DNA from: Chlorobiaceae bacterium
Lineage (GTDB): Bacteria > Bacteroidota > Chlorobiia > Chlorobiales > Chlorobiaceae
Direction: 5' to 3'
Length of the DNA: 64,000 bases
Assembly: GCA_013334755.1 (NCBI GenBank)
Contig: JAAXWX010000004.1
Span: 1 to 64,000 of the forward strand
Shown here: one piece after another, positions 46,720-57,879 of the stretch
Numbering within the stretch: the stretch's first letter is position 1
Layout of the letters: each line of letters starts with the position of its first letter
The notes under the pieces: model-generated
Databases searched by the model: none
What the model saw: the letters and a program-made list of their open reading frames with translations, nothing else
What the model was told of the DNA's origin: nothing
Program-made: the position numbers and the translations under genes

Positions 46720-48123
46720 TTACTTGTTTTTCGGAGCAACCGTTGCCATAAGTGAAGCTTCGCAGACCAGTTCACCCCTGACATAAGCCTTTGCGTCAAA
46801 CTGGCAGACAGTTTTTCGCTTGTTGGTTACCGTTGCTTCAATAACAAGTGTATCACCCGGAAGCACCGGTCTCCGAAAGCGGGCCTTGTCGATACCCATG
46901 AAGAGTACGACACTGTCCTTGATATTGTCGTTGCCATTGAGCATCATAATTCCGCCGGTCTGAGCCATGGCTTCAAGGATGAGAACGCCGGGCATGATGG
47001 GATTTCCGGGGAAATGACCCTGGAAAAAGGGTTCGTTGATGGTGACATTTTTGATTGATACAATTTTTTCGTCCAGTTTGAACTCTACGATTTTGTCGAT
47101 CAACAGGAAGGGATAACGGTGGGGAAGGATCTGCTGAATAGCATTGATGTCAAAAATAACACCAGCTTTTTTTTCATGCTGGTATTGCCTGGCAAGTTTG
47201 TTTCGATCGGCATATTTTTTGAGTTGTCTGACAAATTCCACATTTGAAGCATGACCGGGTCTTGCAGCAAGTACCTGCGCCTTGAGGGGCATACCAAGGA
47301 GTGCTATGTCCCCGAGAAGATCGAGCAGTTTATGGCGTGCAGGCTCGTTGTTAAAGCGCAGTTCACGATTGTTGAGAATGCCATTATCACCAAGCACAAG
47401 ATTTTTGCTTTCAATGCCAAGTTTTTTACCAAGGTCAGCAAGCTCCTCTTTGCCCATGGTTTTGTCGATAATGACAATAGCGTTGTCTACATCGCCTCCC
47501 TTGATGATACCCTGGTTTGCAAGCGCTTCAACTTCGCTCAGAAAGCAGAACGTTCTTGAAGAGGAGAACTCCTTGACAAATTCTTTGTCCAGATCAAACA
47601 ATCCTGAGTGCTGCGAGCCGAGAGCCGGGTTTTTGTAATCCACCATGACGGTAATTCTGAAGCTGTCGAGAGGCAGTGCCACGATATCGACACTGTTGTT
47701 GGCGTCATGGTATTCAATAGTTTCATCGATGACCAGATAATTTTTTGGTTCTTCCTGCTCCTTGAATCCAGATCCAATAAGTGCTTCGGCAAAGGGATGC
47801 GAACTTCCGTCCATGACCGGAGGTTCCGGCCCGCTCATTTCAATGCGACAGTTATCGATCTGGAGGCCATAAAGAGCACCAAGAACGTGTTCCGTAGTGT
47901 GGACTTTAACGCCGTTTAGTGCAATGGTGGTACCTCGGAGGACATCAACGACATTTTCTATCAGGGCGGGAATTTCAGGACTGTTAACAATATCGGTACG
48001 AACAAAACGATATCCATAGTTGACCGGTGCAGGTTTAAAGGTGATCATGCACTCTTTGCCGGTGTGCAGTCCGGTACCCCAGAGAGAAACTTCTTTTTGA
48101 AGCGTACGTTGATGAATGAGCAT
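46720..48123 (-). CDS. lpxC-fabZ: Fused UDP-3-O-acyl-GlcNAc deacetylase and 3-hydroxyacyl-ACP dehydratase
   Basis: This is a 467-residue bifunctional protein. Residues 1 to about 300 are LpxC, the committed step of lipid A synthesis, with zinc ligands in VHTTEHVLGALYGLQ and the catalytic pieces EPPVMDGSSHPF and ARHKLLDLLGD. Residues about 320-467 are FabZ, with LPHRYPFLLIDKI and the active-site FFQGHFPGNPIMPGVLILEAMAQ region (catalytic His and Glu). This fusion is established for Bacteroidota and Chlorobiota. It couples lipid A and fatty-acid supply, which compete for hydroxyacyl-ACP. It starts with ATG and lies 137 bases behind the IMPase gene. Confidence 0.96.
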   Translation of the reverse strand: MLIHQRTLQKEVSLWGTGLHTGKECMITFKPAPVNYGYRFVRTDIVNSPEIPALIENVVDVLRGTTIALNGVKVHTTEHVLGALYGLQIDNCRIEMSGPEPPVMDGSSHPFAEALIGSGFKEQEEPKNYLVIDETIEYHDANNSVDIVALPLDSFRITVMVDYKNPALGSQHSGLFDLDKEFVKEFSSSRTFCFLSEVEALANQGIIKGGDVDNAIVIIDKTMGKEELADLGKKLGIESKNLVLGDNGILNNRELRFNNEPARHKLLDLLGDIALLGMPLKAQVLAARPGHASNVEFVRQLKKYADRNKLARQYQHEKKAGVIFDINAIQQILPHRYPFLLIDKIVEFKLDEKIVSIKNVTINEPFFQGHFPGNPIMPGVLILEAMAQTGGIMMLNGNDNIKDSVVLFMGIDKARFRRPVLPGDTLVIEATVTNKRKTVCQFDAKAYVRGELVCEASLMATVAPKNK

Positions 48124-48260
48124 AGTGGAATTGTTGCTCCTGCCCGGGTTGGAACCGTGCAGGAAATGAAGACAAATTGGAATGATGAAAAACTGTCGGG
48201 TTTAAAGATAATAAAGAACGATTTTCTCTTCAAATTATGCGTATTACAGAGCCTTTTCTG

Positions 48261-49070
48261 TTATGGACTCTGCAGTATGAAGTGTTTCAGCGCTTTTTCA
48301 AGAAGAAGCGGATGGGTTACGTTGTTGCCGGCAATAATGCTCTGCCGTTGAAAAACATCTGATTCACCGGTAAAATCAGTGACCGTTCCACCCGCTTCAC
48401 GCACAAGCAGGATGCCTGCAGCAAAATCCCATGGAAAGAGTTTGTATTCCCAAAAACCGTCAAAGCGTCCACATGCTGTGTAGGCTAAATCGAGCGCAGC
48501 TGAACCAGCTCGCCGGATACCGGCAGAATCATGAATGACCTCTTTCAGCATGCTGATATACGATTCCAGATAGTGGTATTCCTTGAACGGAAGTCCGGTT
48601 CCCATGAGAAAACTCTCTTTGTCGGTACGTTTTGATACAGCAATCCGTTTACCGTTAAGGTAAGCACCCTGATCTCGTTCAGCGGTAAAGAGTTCCTGCA
48701 GAACAGGTTGAAAGACCACACCTGTTTGCAGTTCATTATTACTCTCTTTCAGGGCAATGCTGATTGAAAAAACGGGGAAGGAGTGAATAAAGTTAAGGGT
48801 GCCGTCAAGAGGATCGACAATCCAGGTTCTTCCTGAAGTGCCGTTTATTATGGTACCCTCTTCGCAAAGCATGCTGTCACCGGGAAAACTTTCAATGATA
48901 ATTGAGCTGATTGCTGCTTCACAGGCTTTGTCGACATCGGTGACAAAATCCTTGAAATCTTTTGCCTGGATTTCCGGATGAGAGAGTTCACCGAATTTCT
49001 CAAGGATTAGTGCTCCTGCAGCATGAGCCGCCCTGATGGCAGTCAGCAGTTCTTTACTATTTTTTCCCAT
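48261..49070 (-). CDS. Inositol-monophosphatase-family protein (SuhB-like)
   Basis: This 269-residue Mg-dependent phosphatase has motif 1 WIVDPLDGTLNFIHSFP, the upstream metal glutamate in MLCEEGTI, and motif 2 PWDFAAGILLVREAGG. Substrates in this family include inositol-1-phosphate, fructose-1,6-bisphosphate and PAP, and SuhB can also join antitermination complexes. The choice is not resolvable here. It starts at the ATG 49070 (MGKNSKELLTAIRAAH) and precedes lpxC-fabZ on the same strand. Confidence 0.92.
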   Translation of the reverse strand: MGKNSKELLTAIRAAHAAGALILEKFGELSHPEIQAKDFKDFVTDVDKACEAAISSIIIESFPGDSMLCEEGTIINGTSGRTWIVDPLDGTLNFIHSFPVFSISIALKESNNELQTGVVFQPVLQELFTAERDQGAYLNGKRIAVSKRTDKESFLMGTGLPFKEYHYLESYISMLKEVIHDSAGIRRAGSAALDLAYTACGRFDGFWEYKLFPWDFAAGILLVREAGGTVTDFTGESDVFQRQSIIAGNNVTHPLLLEKALKHFILQSP

Positions 49071-49181
49071 GCGGATGATCGTGAACGTAAGAATTGAAAT
49101 AACCGGCAGTCAATATAACATTTCACGCTCTTTTTTTTGAAAATTGAGATTTATCAGCAGTAACAGGTTTCACAAATCCTC

Positions 49182-49211
49182 TTGTTCCTGTAATGATCAA
49201 GGGATTATAAT
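49182..49211 (+). promoter_or_regulatory. Possible sigma-70-type promoter for the TspO gene
   Basis: TTGTTC (49182-49187) and TATAAT (49206-49211) are spaced by 18 bases, and the -10 box is perfect. They lie about 90 bases before the tspO ATG in the otherwise featureless 231-base gap. The -35 box is a weak match, so this is tentative. Confidence 0.4.
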
Positions 49212-49301
49212 TTTTATGATCAGCTCAGGAATTAACAATCAGAGGTATCTGTTTTTTATGTATAGTGATATGTTGTTTGATAATTAAAAAGCCAGCTTAC
49301 C

Positions 49302-49778
49302 ATGAAACATAATATTCCAAAACTTGTTCTCTGTATTGGCGTGTGTTTCGTGTTTGCCTTTGCGGGCAGCACGTTTACGCCTTTGCCGGGTTCTGAGTGG
49401 TACTATTCCGTGCTCAACAAACCGTCATGGAACCCGCCTGACTGGTTGTTTCCACCGGCCTGGAGTCTGCTCTTTCTTCTCATGGGTATTGCTCTCTATC
49501 TTGTTGTTCAGCAGCGGTCCGGAAAGACGAAGATTCAAGGAGCTCTTTTCATTTTTGGTATTCAGCTTCTACTCAATCTTGGCTGGTCAGCCGCTTTTTT
49601 CGGATTTCACTCACCGTTGCTTGCGCTGGTGGTGATTGTTCTGCTCTGGCTTGCAATTGTGCTTACTATCGTGAAGTTCAAAGCGGTTTCTCCCTTATCA
49701 GGATATCTTCTGGTTCCCTATCTCCTTTGGGTAACGTTTGCTTCTGTTCTTAATTTTACGATCTGGCAGCTCAACTGA
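49302..49778 (+). CDS. tspO: TspO/MBR tryptophan-rich sensory protein
   Basis: This 158-residue membrane protein has five predicted helices and the family's hallmark segments: FTPLPGSEWYYSVLNKPSWNPP, then WLFPPAWSLLFLLMGIALYLV, and a C-terminal LLVPYLLWVTFASVLNFTIW. Many tryptophans and the WNPP/FPPAW pair are diagnostic. TspO binds porphyrins and in Rhodobacter tunes pigment gene expression in response to oxygen and light. A pigment-related role here is plausible but inferred. It stands alone on the plus strand. Confidence 0.93.
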   Translation: MKHNIPKLVLCIGVCFVFAFAGSTFTPLPGSEWYYSVLNKPSWNPPDWLFPPAWSLLFLLMGIALYLVVQQRSGKTKIQGALFIFGIQLLLNLGWSAAFFGFHSPLLALVVIVLLWLAIVLTIVKFKAVSPLSGYLLVPYLLWVTFASVLNFTIWQLN

Positions 49779-49955
49779 CTTGTTGAAAGATCCGATGGAG
49801 TGATTGAGCTCCTGGCAATGATCAAGGATGCATTAAGGCTTATGGTTTTTCGATGCAAGTAATGGACGGTATCAAGATTTTTTGAACGTTTCAGGCATAA
49901 CCTGTTGAAGAAATTTATAAAGAAGGGTAATGTGCCGCATGTGGGAAGGGCTGAA

Positions 49956-49991
49956 AATCACAAAGCGCAGTTGAAGCTGCGCTTTGTGATT
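49956..49991 (-). terminator. Hairpin terminator after acs
   Basis: A perfect 15-base stem, AATCACAAAGCGCAG (49956-49970) against its complement (49977-49991), has a 6-base loop and lies 37 bases past the acs stop. It has no U-tract beyond the stem, as with the ppdK and lpxC-fabZ hairpins. The remainder of the 49779-50028 gap contains no supported gene. Confidence 0.6.
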
Positions 49992-50028
49992 GTTGACTGG
50001 CGATAAGAGAGTGAAAAAGCGGTGAGAC

Positions 50029-52032
50029 TTAGTCGCTTTCCTGATCGCGAAGGTTTTCAAGAACACCGAAATCCTCAAGTGTAGTAATATCACCCTTGAT
50101 CTCATTGCTTGTGGCAAGTTCACGAAGGAGACGGCGCATGATTTTGCCGCTTCGGGTTTTCGGAAGACCTTTGGCCCATCTGATTTCGTCGGGCTTGGCA
50201 ATAGGCCCGATTTCTTTGGCAACGTGGTTGCGCAAAGCTTCACGGAGAGTCATGTCGCCAACATATTCATCTTTCAGTGTTACGAAGGCTACAAGGGCAT
50301 TGCCTTTTAGCTCATCGGGACGGCTGACAACAGCTGCTTCTGCAACGGCTTCATGCGATACCAGTGCGCTTTCAACTTCACTGGTGCCGAGGCGGTGGCC
50401 TGAAACGTTGACCACATCATCGACACGTCCCATGATCCAGATATAGCCGTCCTCATCCTTGCGGGCGCCGTCACCGGTAAAGTACATGTCGTTGAATTCT
50501 GACCAGTAGGTTTTTTCATAGCGTTCGTTGTCGCCGTAAATGGTACGGAGCATTGACGGCCATGGCTTTTTGATAACGAGATATCCGCCTTCGTTGGCTT
50601 CGCACGGGGTGCCATCCTTGTGGACTACGTCAACCATGATGCCTGGCAGCGGTCGTGTGGCTGTGCCGGGTTTTGTCGGGGTTGCGCCGGGAAGCGGAGA
50701 GACCATGATGCCGCCCGTTTCAGTCTGCCACCAGGTATCGACGATTGGACACCTTTCCTGTCCGACAACCCTGTGATACCACATCCAGGCCTCAGGATTG
50801 ATTGGTTCTCCCACCGTTCCGAGCAGGCGAAGCGAGCTGAGGTTGTGTTTGGTGACCCATTCGTTTCCGGCGCGAATAAAGGCGCGAATTGCAGTTGGTG
50901 CGGTATAGAGAATGGTGACTTTGTGGCGGTTGATGATATCCCAGAACCTGTCCCACTGAGGGTAGTTTGGTGCGCCTTCGTACATCAGGACGGTTGCGCC
51001 GTTAAGCAGTGGCCCATAGACCATATAGCTGTGTCCGGTTATCCAGCCTACATCTGCCGAACAGAAGTAAATATCTTCATCCTTGATATCAAAAACGTAT
51101 TTGAAAGAGCTCGCAGCATGAACCATGTATCCGGCGGTGGTGTGCAGGATACCTTTTGGTTTTCCGGTTGAGCCGCTTGTGTAGAGTACGAAGAGCGGAT
51201 GTTCTGCATCGAGTTCTGCCGGTTCCGATTCATCTCCGGCGAGGCCCATGAGATCATGCCACCAATGGTCCATACCATCATGCATGCTGATTTTTTCACC
51301 GGTAACCTTCAGAGCGATAACACTGCGAACAGAGGGGGTGTTGACGATAGCTTCGTCAACGATATTTTTGAGGTTAATAGAACCTCCGCGGCGTCTTGTG
51401 CCGTCTGCGCAAATGACCATCTTTGCGCGTGAATCATTAACGCGTTCCGTAATAGCGTGAGCAGAGAAACCGGCAAAAATAACGTTATGGACTGCGCCAA
51501 CGCGGGCACAGGCAAGAACGGCTATGACCAGTTCAGGAACCATGCCCATATAGATAGCAACCCTGTCGCCAGGCTTGATACCGGCGATTTTCAGTACGTT
51601 TGCAAACTTGCAGACCTGGCGGTGCAGTTCACCGTAGGTCAGAACCCTCTGGTTACCCTCTTCTCCTTCCCAGATAATAGCGGCTTTGTTCTTCCTCCAA
51701 CTGTTGACATGGACATCAAGGGCATTATAGCAGATATTGGTTTTTCCACCGTTAAACCATTTTGCATACGGCGTATTCCATTCCAGTACCGTATCCCACT
51801 TCTTGAACCAGTGAAACTGATCAGCAATGCCTGCCCAGTAAGCGTCCGGATCTGCTTCAGCGGCAGCATAGAGCTTCTCATACTCTTCCATGGAGGAGAT
51901 ATGGGCATTTTTCGCAAACACTGCCGGAGGTGGAAATTTCCGTTTTTCAGAAAGAACAGAGCTGATCGATTCTTCTGCAGAAGATGAGGTTACGGTGTGC
52001 TGTGCGTTGGATGTTGTTTCGTCTGTAGCCAT
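50029..52032 (-). CDS. acs: Acetyl-CoA synthetase
   Basis: This AMP-forming enzyme activates acetate to acetyl-CoA, allowing acetate assimilation alongside CO2 fixation. The 667-residue protein has the AMP-binding motif [60 protein letters not shown] and the C-terminal [13 protein letters not shown] with the acetylatable lysine. I chose the ATG at 52032 (MATDETTSN); an upstream frame adds 52 unconserved residues. It is 181 bases behind leuS and followed by a hairpin. Confidence 0.96.
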   Translation of the reverse strand: MATDETTSNAQHTVTSSSAEESISSVLSEKRKFPPPAVFAKNAHISSMEEYEKLYAAAEADPDAYWAGIADQFHWFKKWDTVLEWNTPYAKWFNGGKTNICYNALDVHVNSWRKNKAAIIWEGEEGNQRVLTYGELHRQVCKFANVLKIAGIKPGDRVAIYMGMVPELVIAVLACARVGAVHNVIFAGFSAHAITERVNDSRAKMVICADGTRRRGGSINLKNIVDEAIVNTPSVRSVIALKVTGEKISMHDGMDHWWHDLMGLAGDESEPAELDAEHPLFVLYTSGSTGKPKGILHTTAGYMVHAASSFKYVFDIKDEDIYFCSADVGWITGHSYMVYGPLLNGATVLMYEGAPNYPQWDRFWDIINRHKVTILYTAPTAIRAFIRAGNEWVTKHNLSSLRLLGTVGEPINPEAWMWYHRVVGQERCPIVDTWWQTETGGIMVSPLPGATPTKPGTATRPLPGIMVDVVHKDGTPCEANEGGYLVIKKPWPSMLRTIYGDNERYEKTYWSEFNDMYFTGDGARKDEDGYIWIMGRVDDVVNVSGHRLGTSEVESALVSHEAVAEAAVVSRPDELKGNALVAFVTLKDEYVGDMTLREALRNHVAKEIGPIAKPDEIRWAKGLPKTRSGKIMRRLLRELATSNEIKGDITTLEDFGVLENLRDQESD

Positions 52033-52213
52033 TGATACCCATGTTTTATGTGTTAAAAAAAAGGATATTTCCCCCATTACAGGTATTCGGAAACGTAGAA
52101 AATAACTGGTTGAAACGGAGATAAAAAGCCGGAGATCAAGTTTTATACATTCTATGCTGATTTTACATAAAAAAATGCTGCCTGACAATCATTGAAATGG
52201 ATAACACTGATTT

Positions 52214-54637
52214 TTACCCGCCTTTTACCACAAAATTGACCAGTTTGTCGGCAACGACAATTTCGCGGAGAATTGTTTGGCCTTCAAAAAACTTAAGCAC
52301 CGATTGCACCCTCTTTGCCTCTTTGAGAAGTGTCTCTTTCGTGCTTTTGGCAGGCGCAAGAAAGGTTCCTCTCAGTTTTCCGTTTATCTGGACAGCAATG
52401 GTCAACATACTCTCTTCGACAAGTTTCTGATCAAAAGAGGGGAAAGGCGCAAAACTGATTGACTGTTTGTGACCAATGCTTTCCCAAAGTTCCTCCGTAA
52501 TGTGCGGAGCATAGGGTGCCAGCAGAATAAGCAGAGTTTCAATGGCGTCGCGGTGTTTGCAGCCGGCTTTGTGCATTTCATTGACAAAGACCATCATTTC
52601 AGAAATAGCGGTATTGAATTTGAGCTGTTCTGTGTCTTCGCTGACCTTTTTAATGGTTTTATGCATGCGTCTCAGAAGCTCTTCGGGCATGGCATTCTGG
52701 GAAAGGAGAGTTGCCGCTTCTTCATGCTCCGGATATACCAGCCGCCATACTTTTGCCAGAAAACGGCTTATGCCTTCAATGCCGTTGGTGTTCCACGGTT
52801 TGACTTGTTCAAGTGGCCCTAAAAACATCTCATAGAGACGGACTGCATCAGCTCCGTACCGCTTAAGGACGTGGTCAGCAGGGATGACGTTTCCTCGTGA
52901 TTTTGACATTTTTTCGTTGTCTTCTCCAAGAATCATTCCCTGATTGAAAAGCTTTCTGAACGGTTCCTTTGAGCTTACGACACCAAGGTCGAAGAGTACC
53001 TTGTGCCAGAATCGTGCATAGAGCAGGTGAAGCACGGCATGTTCAGCACCACCGATATAGAGGTCGACGTTCATCCAATAGTGCTCTTTTTCGGGATCAA
53101 TCAGTTGTTCTCGATTGTCAGGATCAATAAAGCGGAGGTAGTACCAGCAGCTTCCTGCCCACTGGGGCATGGTGTTGGTCTCCCGTCTGAACGATCCGTG
53201 CTCATCACTGCCATAGAGCCAGTGCGAAATGTTGGCAAGCGGCGATTCACCGGTTGAGGAGGGATGGTAAGCCTCAACCTCAGGAAGAACGAGGGGAAGG
53301 CTGGTTTCCGGGCGAAGTGTTCCATCATTATAATGCTTGATGGGGATCGGTTCCCCCCAGTAACGCTGTCGGCTGAATATCCAGTCGCGGAGTTTGTAGT
53401 TGACCTTTCTTTCGCCAGCTTTTTTTGTTTCAAGCCAGGCAGCCATACGTTCAAAAGCGTCGCAGAATGAAAGTCCGTTGAGTGTTATCTCATTGTTGGA
53501 AGAGTTTACACAGATGCTTTCTTTTTCCTCAAAAACCCTTTCCTTGACATCATAAGGGCTTTTAATGACTTCAATGATGGGGAGGTTGTATTGTTTGGCA
53601 AACTCCCAGTCCCGGCTGTCATGCGCCGGGACTGACATGATGGCTCCAGTTCCGTAGCTGATCAGGACAAAGTCGGAAATCCACACAGGGAGAGGCTCTC
53701 CTGTTGCGGGATTTATGGCATAGGAACCGGTAAAAACACCAGTTTTTTCTTTTTGAAGTCCGGTTCGCTCAAGTTCAGTTTTAAGTTTTGCCTGATTGAT
53801 ATAGCTTTTCACTTCTACCAGCTGCTGTGCGGTTGCGAGCTTTTCGGCAAGTGGATGCTCTGGTGAAATAACAAGGTAGGTAGCTCCGAAAAGGGTGTCA
53901 GGCCTGGTTGTATAGACTCTCAGGCTGCGGTTATGGCAGCGGAGTTCAAAGTCAATCTCAACCCCTTCCGATCGGCCAATCCAGTTACGCTGCATCTGTT
54001 TGACATTTTCCGGCCAGTTGAGTTCATCAAGATCCGCAAGCAGGCGATCGGCGTATGCCGTGATTTTCAGTACCCACTGCCGGAGAGGGCGGCGGATAAC
54101 AGTATAACCATCGGCTATTTTTTCATCAACTTCCTCATTTGCCAGAACGGTTTTAAGCTCTTCGCACCAGTTGACATCCACTTCGGACATATAAGCCAGA
54201 CCCATCTCATAAAGCTTGAGAAAAATCCACTGAGTCCATTTAAAATATCCAGGATCAGTGGTATTGATTTCTCTCGACCAGTCGTATGAAAAACCCATTG
54301 CCTGAAGGGTTTCCTTAAAGCTCCGGATATTTTCTTCTGTAGTTATTTTCGGGTGGGTTCCTGTCTTGATGGCAAACTGTTCAGCCGGCAGCCCGAAGGC
54401 ATCCCATCCCATTGGGTGAAGTACATTATAGCCGCAGCTCCGTTTGTATCGTGCAGTGATATCTGATGCTGTATACCCTTCAAGATGTCCGACATGGAGT
54501 CCTGTCCCGCTTGGATAGGGAAACATGTCGAGCACGTAGTATTTTGGTTTTCCCTCTTCTTCTGTTGTTTTAAAGGTGTTCTGTTTCTGCCACCAGGCTT
54601 GCCACTTCTGTTCTGTTTTCGAAAAATCGTACCTCAT
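52214..54637 (-). CDS. leuS: Leucyl-tRNA synthetase
   Basis: This 807-residue class I synthetase has the HIGH-type motif in PYPSGTGLHVGHLEGYT and the KMSKS motif in DNEKMSKSRGNVIP. A CP1 editing domain sits between them (TTRPDTLFGATYLVISPEHP, and SVPAHDSRDWEFAKQY with the editing aspartate). The anticodon-binding and C-terminal domains follow. Length is at the short end but normal for this phylum. It starts at ATG 54637 (MRYDFSKTEQKWQAWW) and is separated from pnp by a terminator. Confidence 0.97.
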   Translation of the reverse strand: MRYDFSKTEQKWQAWWQKQNTFKTTEEEGKPKYYVLDMFPYPSGTGLHVGHLEGYTASDITARYKRSCGYNVLHPMGWDAFGLPAEQFAIKTGTHPKITTEENIRSFKETLQAMGFSYDWSREINTTDPGYFKWTQWIFLKLYEMGLAYMSEVDVNWCEELKTVLANEEVDEKIADGYTVIRRPLRQWVLKITAYADRLLADLDELNWPENVKQMQRNWIGRSEGVEIDFELRCHNRSLRVYTTRPDTLFGATYLVISPEHPLAEKLATAQQLVEVKSYINQAKLKTELERTGLQKEKTGVFTGSYAINPATGEPLPVWISDFVLISYGTGAIMSVPAHDSRDWEFAKQYNLPIIEVIKSPYDVKERVFEEKESICVNSSNNEITLNGLSFCDAFERMAAWLETKKAGERKVNYKLRDWIFSRQRYWGEPIPIKHYNDGTLRPETSLPLVLPEVEAYHPSSTGESPLANISHWLYGSDEHGSFRRETNTMPQWAGSCWYYLRFIDPDNREQLIDPEKEHYWMNVDLYIGGAEHAVLHLLYARFWHKVLFDLGVVSSKEPFRKLFNQGMILGEDNEKMSKSRGNVIPADHVLKRYGADAVRLYEMFLGPLEQVKPWNTNGIEGISRFLAKVWRLVYPEHEEAATLLSQNAMPEELLRRMHKTIKKVSEDTEQLKFNTAISEMMVFVNEMHKAGCKHRDAIETLLILLAPYAPHITEELWESIGHKQSISFAPFPSFDQKLVEESMLTIAVQINGKLRGTFLAPAKSTKETLLKEAKRVQSVLKFFEGQTILREIVVADKLVNFVVKGG

Positions 54638-54677
54638 GGAGTGTTGATGAATGACGTTGGATCCTGCAGAATTAAAT

Positions 54678-54713
54678 AAAAAAGCAGCGCAGGGTTAACT
54701 GCACTGCTTTTTT
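54678..54713 (-). terminator. Rho-independent terminator after pnp
   Basis: A 15-base stem with one mismatch, GC-rich at its core (GCAGCGCAG), is closed by a 6-base loop. On the minus strand it ends in a run of six T. It lies 13 bases past the pnp stop, in the classic intrinsic-terminator arrangement. Confidence 0.75.
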
Positions 54714-54726
54714 ACAATAGTTACAT

Positions 54727-56913
54727 TTAATTGGTTTCTGTGCCGTTCTCTTTTGGTGCATCCTGTTCAGCAGCTTTTATTGAAAGAGCGAAACGTGTTT
54801 TTCCGGTACGTGGATCCTTGCGGACATCAACCAGTTTGACTTTGACCTTTTCACCGATTTTGAGATGATCGCTGACCTTCGTTACTCTTGTGCTTGATAT
54901 CTCGGAGATGTGGACCAGCCCGTCAGTTTTGGGAAGGAATTCCACAAAGGCGCCGAGTTCATCACGAATGTCACGTACCTTGCCGATGTAAACTGAGCCG
55001 ATTTCAGGTTTGGCAATCAGGTTTTTTATGGTGGCAAGTGCAGCGTTTGTTCCTTCACTGGTCGAGCAGGCAATGGTTACAGTGCCATCATCATCAATGT
55101 TGATTTCTGCGCCGGTTTCCTCTGTAATGCTTCGGATGGTTTCTCCGCCCTTGCCGATAATCATGCCTATACAGTCAACAGGCACCTTGATGCTCGTGAG
55201 TTTTGGTGCAAAGTTTGCAAGTTCCTGGCGGGTTGAGGGGATAGCCTTTTCCATTTCCCCAAGAATGTGAAGACGGCCTCTGCGTGCCTGTTCAAGAGCG
55301 GTTTCAAGAATGTGATAATCAAGCCCGTCTATCTTGATGTCCATCTGGCAGGCTGTAATACCGTCTCTGGTGCCCGACACCTTGAAATCCATATCTCCAA
55401 GATGGTCTTCATTACCGAGTATATCAGAGAGCACAGCGTACGATTCTCCTTCCTTGATCAGTCCCATGGCGATACCTGATACCGGTTTTTTGATTGGAAC
55501 ACCTCCATCCATAAGGGCGAGTGTTCCACCGCAAACGGAAGCCATTGATGAAGAGCCATTCGATTCAAGAATGTCTGAAACAATACGGATGGTATACGGG
55601 AATTCTTCCTCGGTCGGGGCAACCATTTTAATGGATCGTTCGGCCAGATTGCCGTGTCCGATCTCCCGGCGGCCGATACTGCCAAGTCTTCCGCATTCAC
55701 CGACGCTGAAAGGCGGAAAGTTGTAGTGGAGATAGAATTTTTTGTCGGCACTGTTTGTCAGGGTATCCACGGACTGAGCGTCTTTTTTTGTACCAAGGGT
55801 AATGGTAACAAGAGCCTGGGTTTCTCCCCGGGTAAAGAGTGCTGAACCATGTGCTCTCGGTATGATACCAAGTTCTATGGTGATCGGGCGTACCTGGTCA
55901 AGGGCTCTGCCGTCAAGGCGTTTGGCATCGTCAAGAATCATATGGCGCATAACCTTTTTTTCCACCGCGTGAATCTGTTCGTCTATGATATGCTGGTTGA
56001 GACAGAGTGCTTTGGACGGATCGGCGGCAGCTTCTTCGCTGCTGATAATTGCCTTGAAGTGCTCTATGGCAGCAGCTATGGTGTCGCGGTAGATAAGAGC
56101 TGTCTGATCAGCGCGTTCTTCTTTTTTGAGCGGTGTATAGGCGAGTTCCTTGAGACGGCTTTCGCAAAGTTCGCGAACGGTTTCAGTGAGTTCTGCAGGA
56201 ATGACTGCCGGCGAAAAGGGGCGGAGTGGCTTTGCAACTTCTTCAGCGATTTCATTCTGGAGAGCACAGAGTTTGCGGATGGCTGTGTGACCGAATTTGA
56301 TTGCATCCAACATTTCAGCCTCGGAAATCTCTTTCATCTCTCCTTCAAGCATGCAGATGGTATCTGCTGTGCCACCGATACAGATATCAAGGTCGCTGTT
56401 GACAAGTTCGTTGATATCAGGATTGATGACAAAGAGTCCGTTGATCCTGCCGACACGGACTTCAGACATCGGGTTTCGGAAAGGAATATCAGAGACCATG
56501 ATAGCACACGAAGCGGCCAGGCCGCCGAGTACGTCGGCGTCATTGATCTGGTCTGAAGAAATAACCGTTACAATGATCTGGGTTTCATAGAGGTAGCCAT
56601 CAGGAAAGAGTGGGCGGAGGGCACGGTCGATAAGTCTTGCTGAAAGAATTTCTTTTTCGGACGGGCGGCTTTCACGTTTGAAAAAACCACCGGGGAACTT
56701 GCCCGCTGCCGAATATTTTTCGCGGTATTCAACCTGAAGAGGGAAGTAGTCCTGGTTGGGTGGAGGTGTTTTTTTGCTTGAGACAACCGTTGCAATAACC
56801 ATGGTGTCGCCAAGGCGGACAACTACAGCGCCGTCGGCCTGTTTTGCCATTTTACCGGTTTCGATAGAGATAATCTTGCCGTGGCCAAGATCAATTTCTT
56901 TGTTAATAATCAT
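54727..56913 (-). CDS. pnp: Polyribonucleotide nucleotidyltransferase (PNPase)
   Basis: This phosphorolytic 3'-5' exoribonuclease is a core mRNA decay enzyme. The 728-residue protein has two RNase PH-like domains (the first about residues 1-220, the second with [11 protein letters not shown]-type motif [20 protein letters not shown]), an all-helical linker, a KH domain ([21 protein letters not shown]) and an S1 domain ([19 protein letters not shown]). I chose the ATG at 56913 ([10 protein letters not shown]); an upstream frame adds 26 poorly conserved residues. It is followed by a terminator. Confidence 0.97.
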   Translation of the reverse strand: MIINKEIDLGHGKIISIETGKMAKQADGAVVVRLGDTMVIATVVSSKKTPPPNQDYFPLQVEYREKYSAAGKFPGGFFKRESRPSEKEILSARLIDRALRPLFPDGYLYETQIIVTVISSDQINDADVLGGLAASCAIMVSDIPFRNPMSEVRVGRINGLFVINPDINELVNSDLDICIGGTADTICMLEGEMKEISEAEMLDAIKFGHTAIRKLCALQNEIAEEVAKPLRPFSPAVIPAELTETVRELCESRLKELAYTPLKKEERADQTALIYRDTIAAAIEHFKAIISSEEAAADPSKALCLNQHIIDEQIHAVEKKVMRHMILDDAKRLDGRALDQVRPITIELGIIPRAHGSALFTRGETQALVTITLGTKKDAQSVDTLTNSADKKFYLHYNFPPFSVGECGRLGSIGRREIGHGNLAERSIKMVAPTEEEFPYTIRIVSDILESNGSSSMASVCGGTLALMDGGVPIKKPVSGIAMGLIKEGESYAVLSDILGNEDHLGDMDFKVSGTRDGITACQMDIKIDGLDYHILETALEQARRGRLHILGEMEKAIPSTRQELANFAPKLTSIKVPVDCIGMIIGKGGETIRSITEETGAEINIDDDGTVTIACSTSEGTNAALATIKNLIAKPEIGSVYIGKVRDIRDELGAFVEFLPKTDGLVHISEISSTRVTKVSDHLKIGEKVKVKLVDVRKDPRTGKTRFALSIKAAEQDAPKENGTETN

Positions 56914-57027
56914 GGAAATCGTGAGATAGTAGTGATAAAAATGTTGTCCGGTTGTTTTCAAGCAATGAACATGTACTAAAATATAACACAAAAAAGTATC
57001 TTCTGGTAACCCGATCTCAGGCTGTCA

Positions 57028-57879
57028 TCATGCCGGGATTTTACCATTGTCGATAAGGCGGACCTTACCTGAATAAGCTGCAAGCAGCAGCCGGTACTCC
57101 TTTCCCTCTTCAGCGGTATCTGCCAGCTCAAAAGTCTCTTCATTGATAAAAATGACATAATCAGGGCTGCATCCTGGCGTGGAGAGGATCATCTGTTCGA
57201 CTTCTGCAGCAATTGCCAGAAGGTTTTTCTCTTGTTGGCCAACCCGTTGCGCTGCATGGCAGATTCCCTTGTACAGTATGGCTGCAGCACTGCGCTCCTG
57301 GCTTGAAAGGTAAATATTTCTTGAACTTACCGCCAAGCCATTTTCTTCCCTTATAATGGGAGCGGATATAATTTTTATATCCAGATTAAGATCCTTGACA
57401 AGTTGACGGATAACGGCAAGTTGTTGAGCATCTTTTTCACCGAAAATCGCTATATGCGGCTTTGTGATATGAAACAATTTTGTCACTATTGTGGCAACTC
57501 CATTGAAATGGCCAGGCCTTCGTTCTCCTTCAAACCTTTTGCCGAGAGGGCCGCACTCCAGGGTGGTTTGATGGTTTTCGGGATAGATGCTTTTTGCTTC
57601 AGGTGCAAAGAGGTAGTCGACCTCTGCCGCTCGCGCAAGGGCGACGTCCTGCTCAAATGGTCTGGGGTATTGGTGGAGGTCTTCGTTTATCCCGAACTGT
57701 GAAGGGTTGACGAAAATCGTGAGAATAGTGGTGCCTGCGGTTTGCTGAGCAAGCTTTATGAGGCTCAGATGCCCTTCGTGCAGAGCACCCATTGTCATGA
57801 CGACACCGATGAACTGCCGGTTAAGCCGGAGCTTTTCAGCTATTGCCTGCATCTGTTCAGGTTCAGTGATGATCTGCAT
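57028..57879 (-). CDS. panC: Pantothenate synthetase
   Basis: The enzyme joins pantoate and beta-alanine with ATP, the last step to vitamin B5 for CoA. The 283-residue protein has the HxGH nucleotide motif in [34 protein letters not shown] and the KMSKS-like [11 protein letters not shown]. The start is the ATG at 57879 ([11 protein letters not shown]), which lies inside the 3' end of rsmI by 17 bases. A longer frame would overlap rsmI further. Confidence 0.96.
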   Translation of the reverse strand: MQIITEPEQMQAIAEKLRLNRQFIGVVMTMGALHEGHLSLIKLAQQTAGTTILTIFVNPSQFGINEDLHQYPRPFEQDVALARAAEVDYLFAPEAKSIYPENHQTTLECGPLGKRFEGERRPGHFNGVATIVTKLFHITKPHIAIFGEKDAQQLAVIRQLVKDLNLDIKIISAPIIREENGLAVSSRNIYLSSQERSAAAILYKGICHAAQRVGQQEKNLLAIAAEVEQMILSTPGCSPDYVIFINEETFELADTAEEGKEYRLLLAAYSGKVRLIDNGKIPA

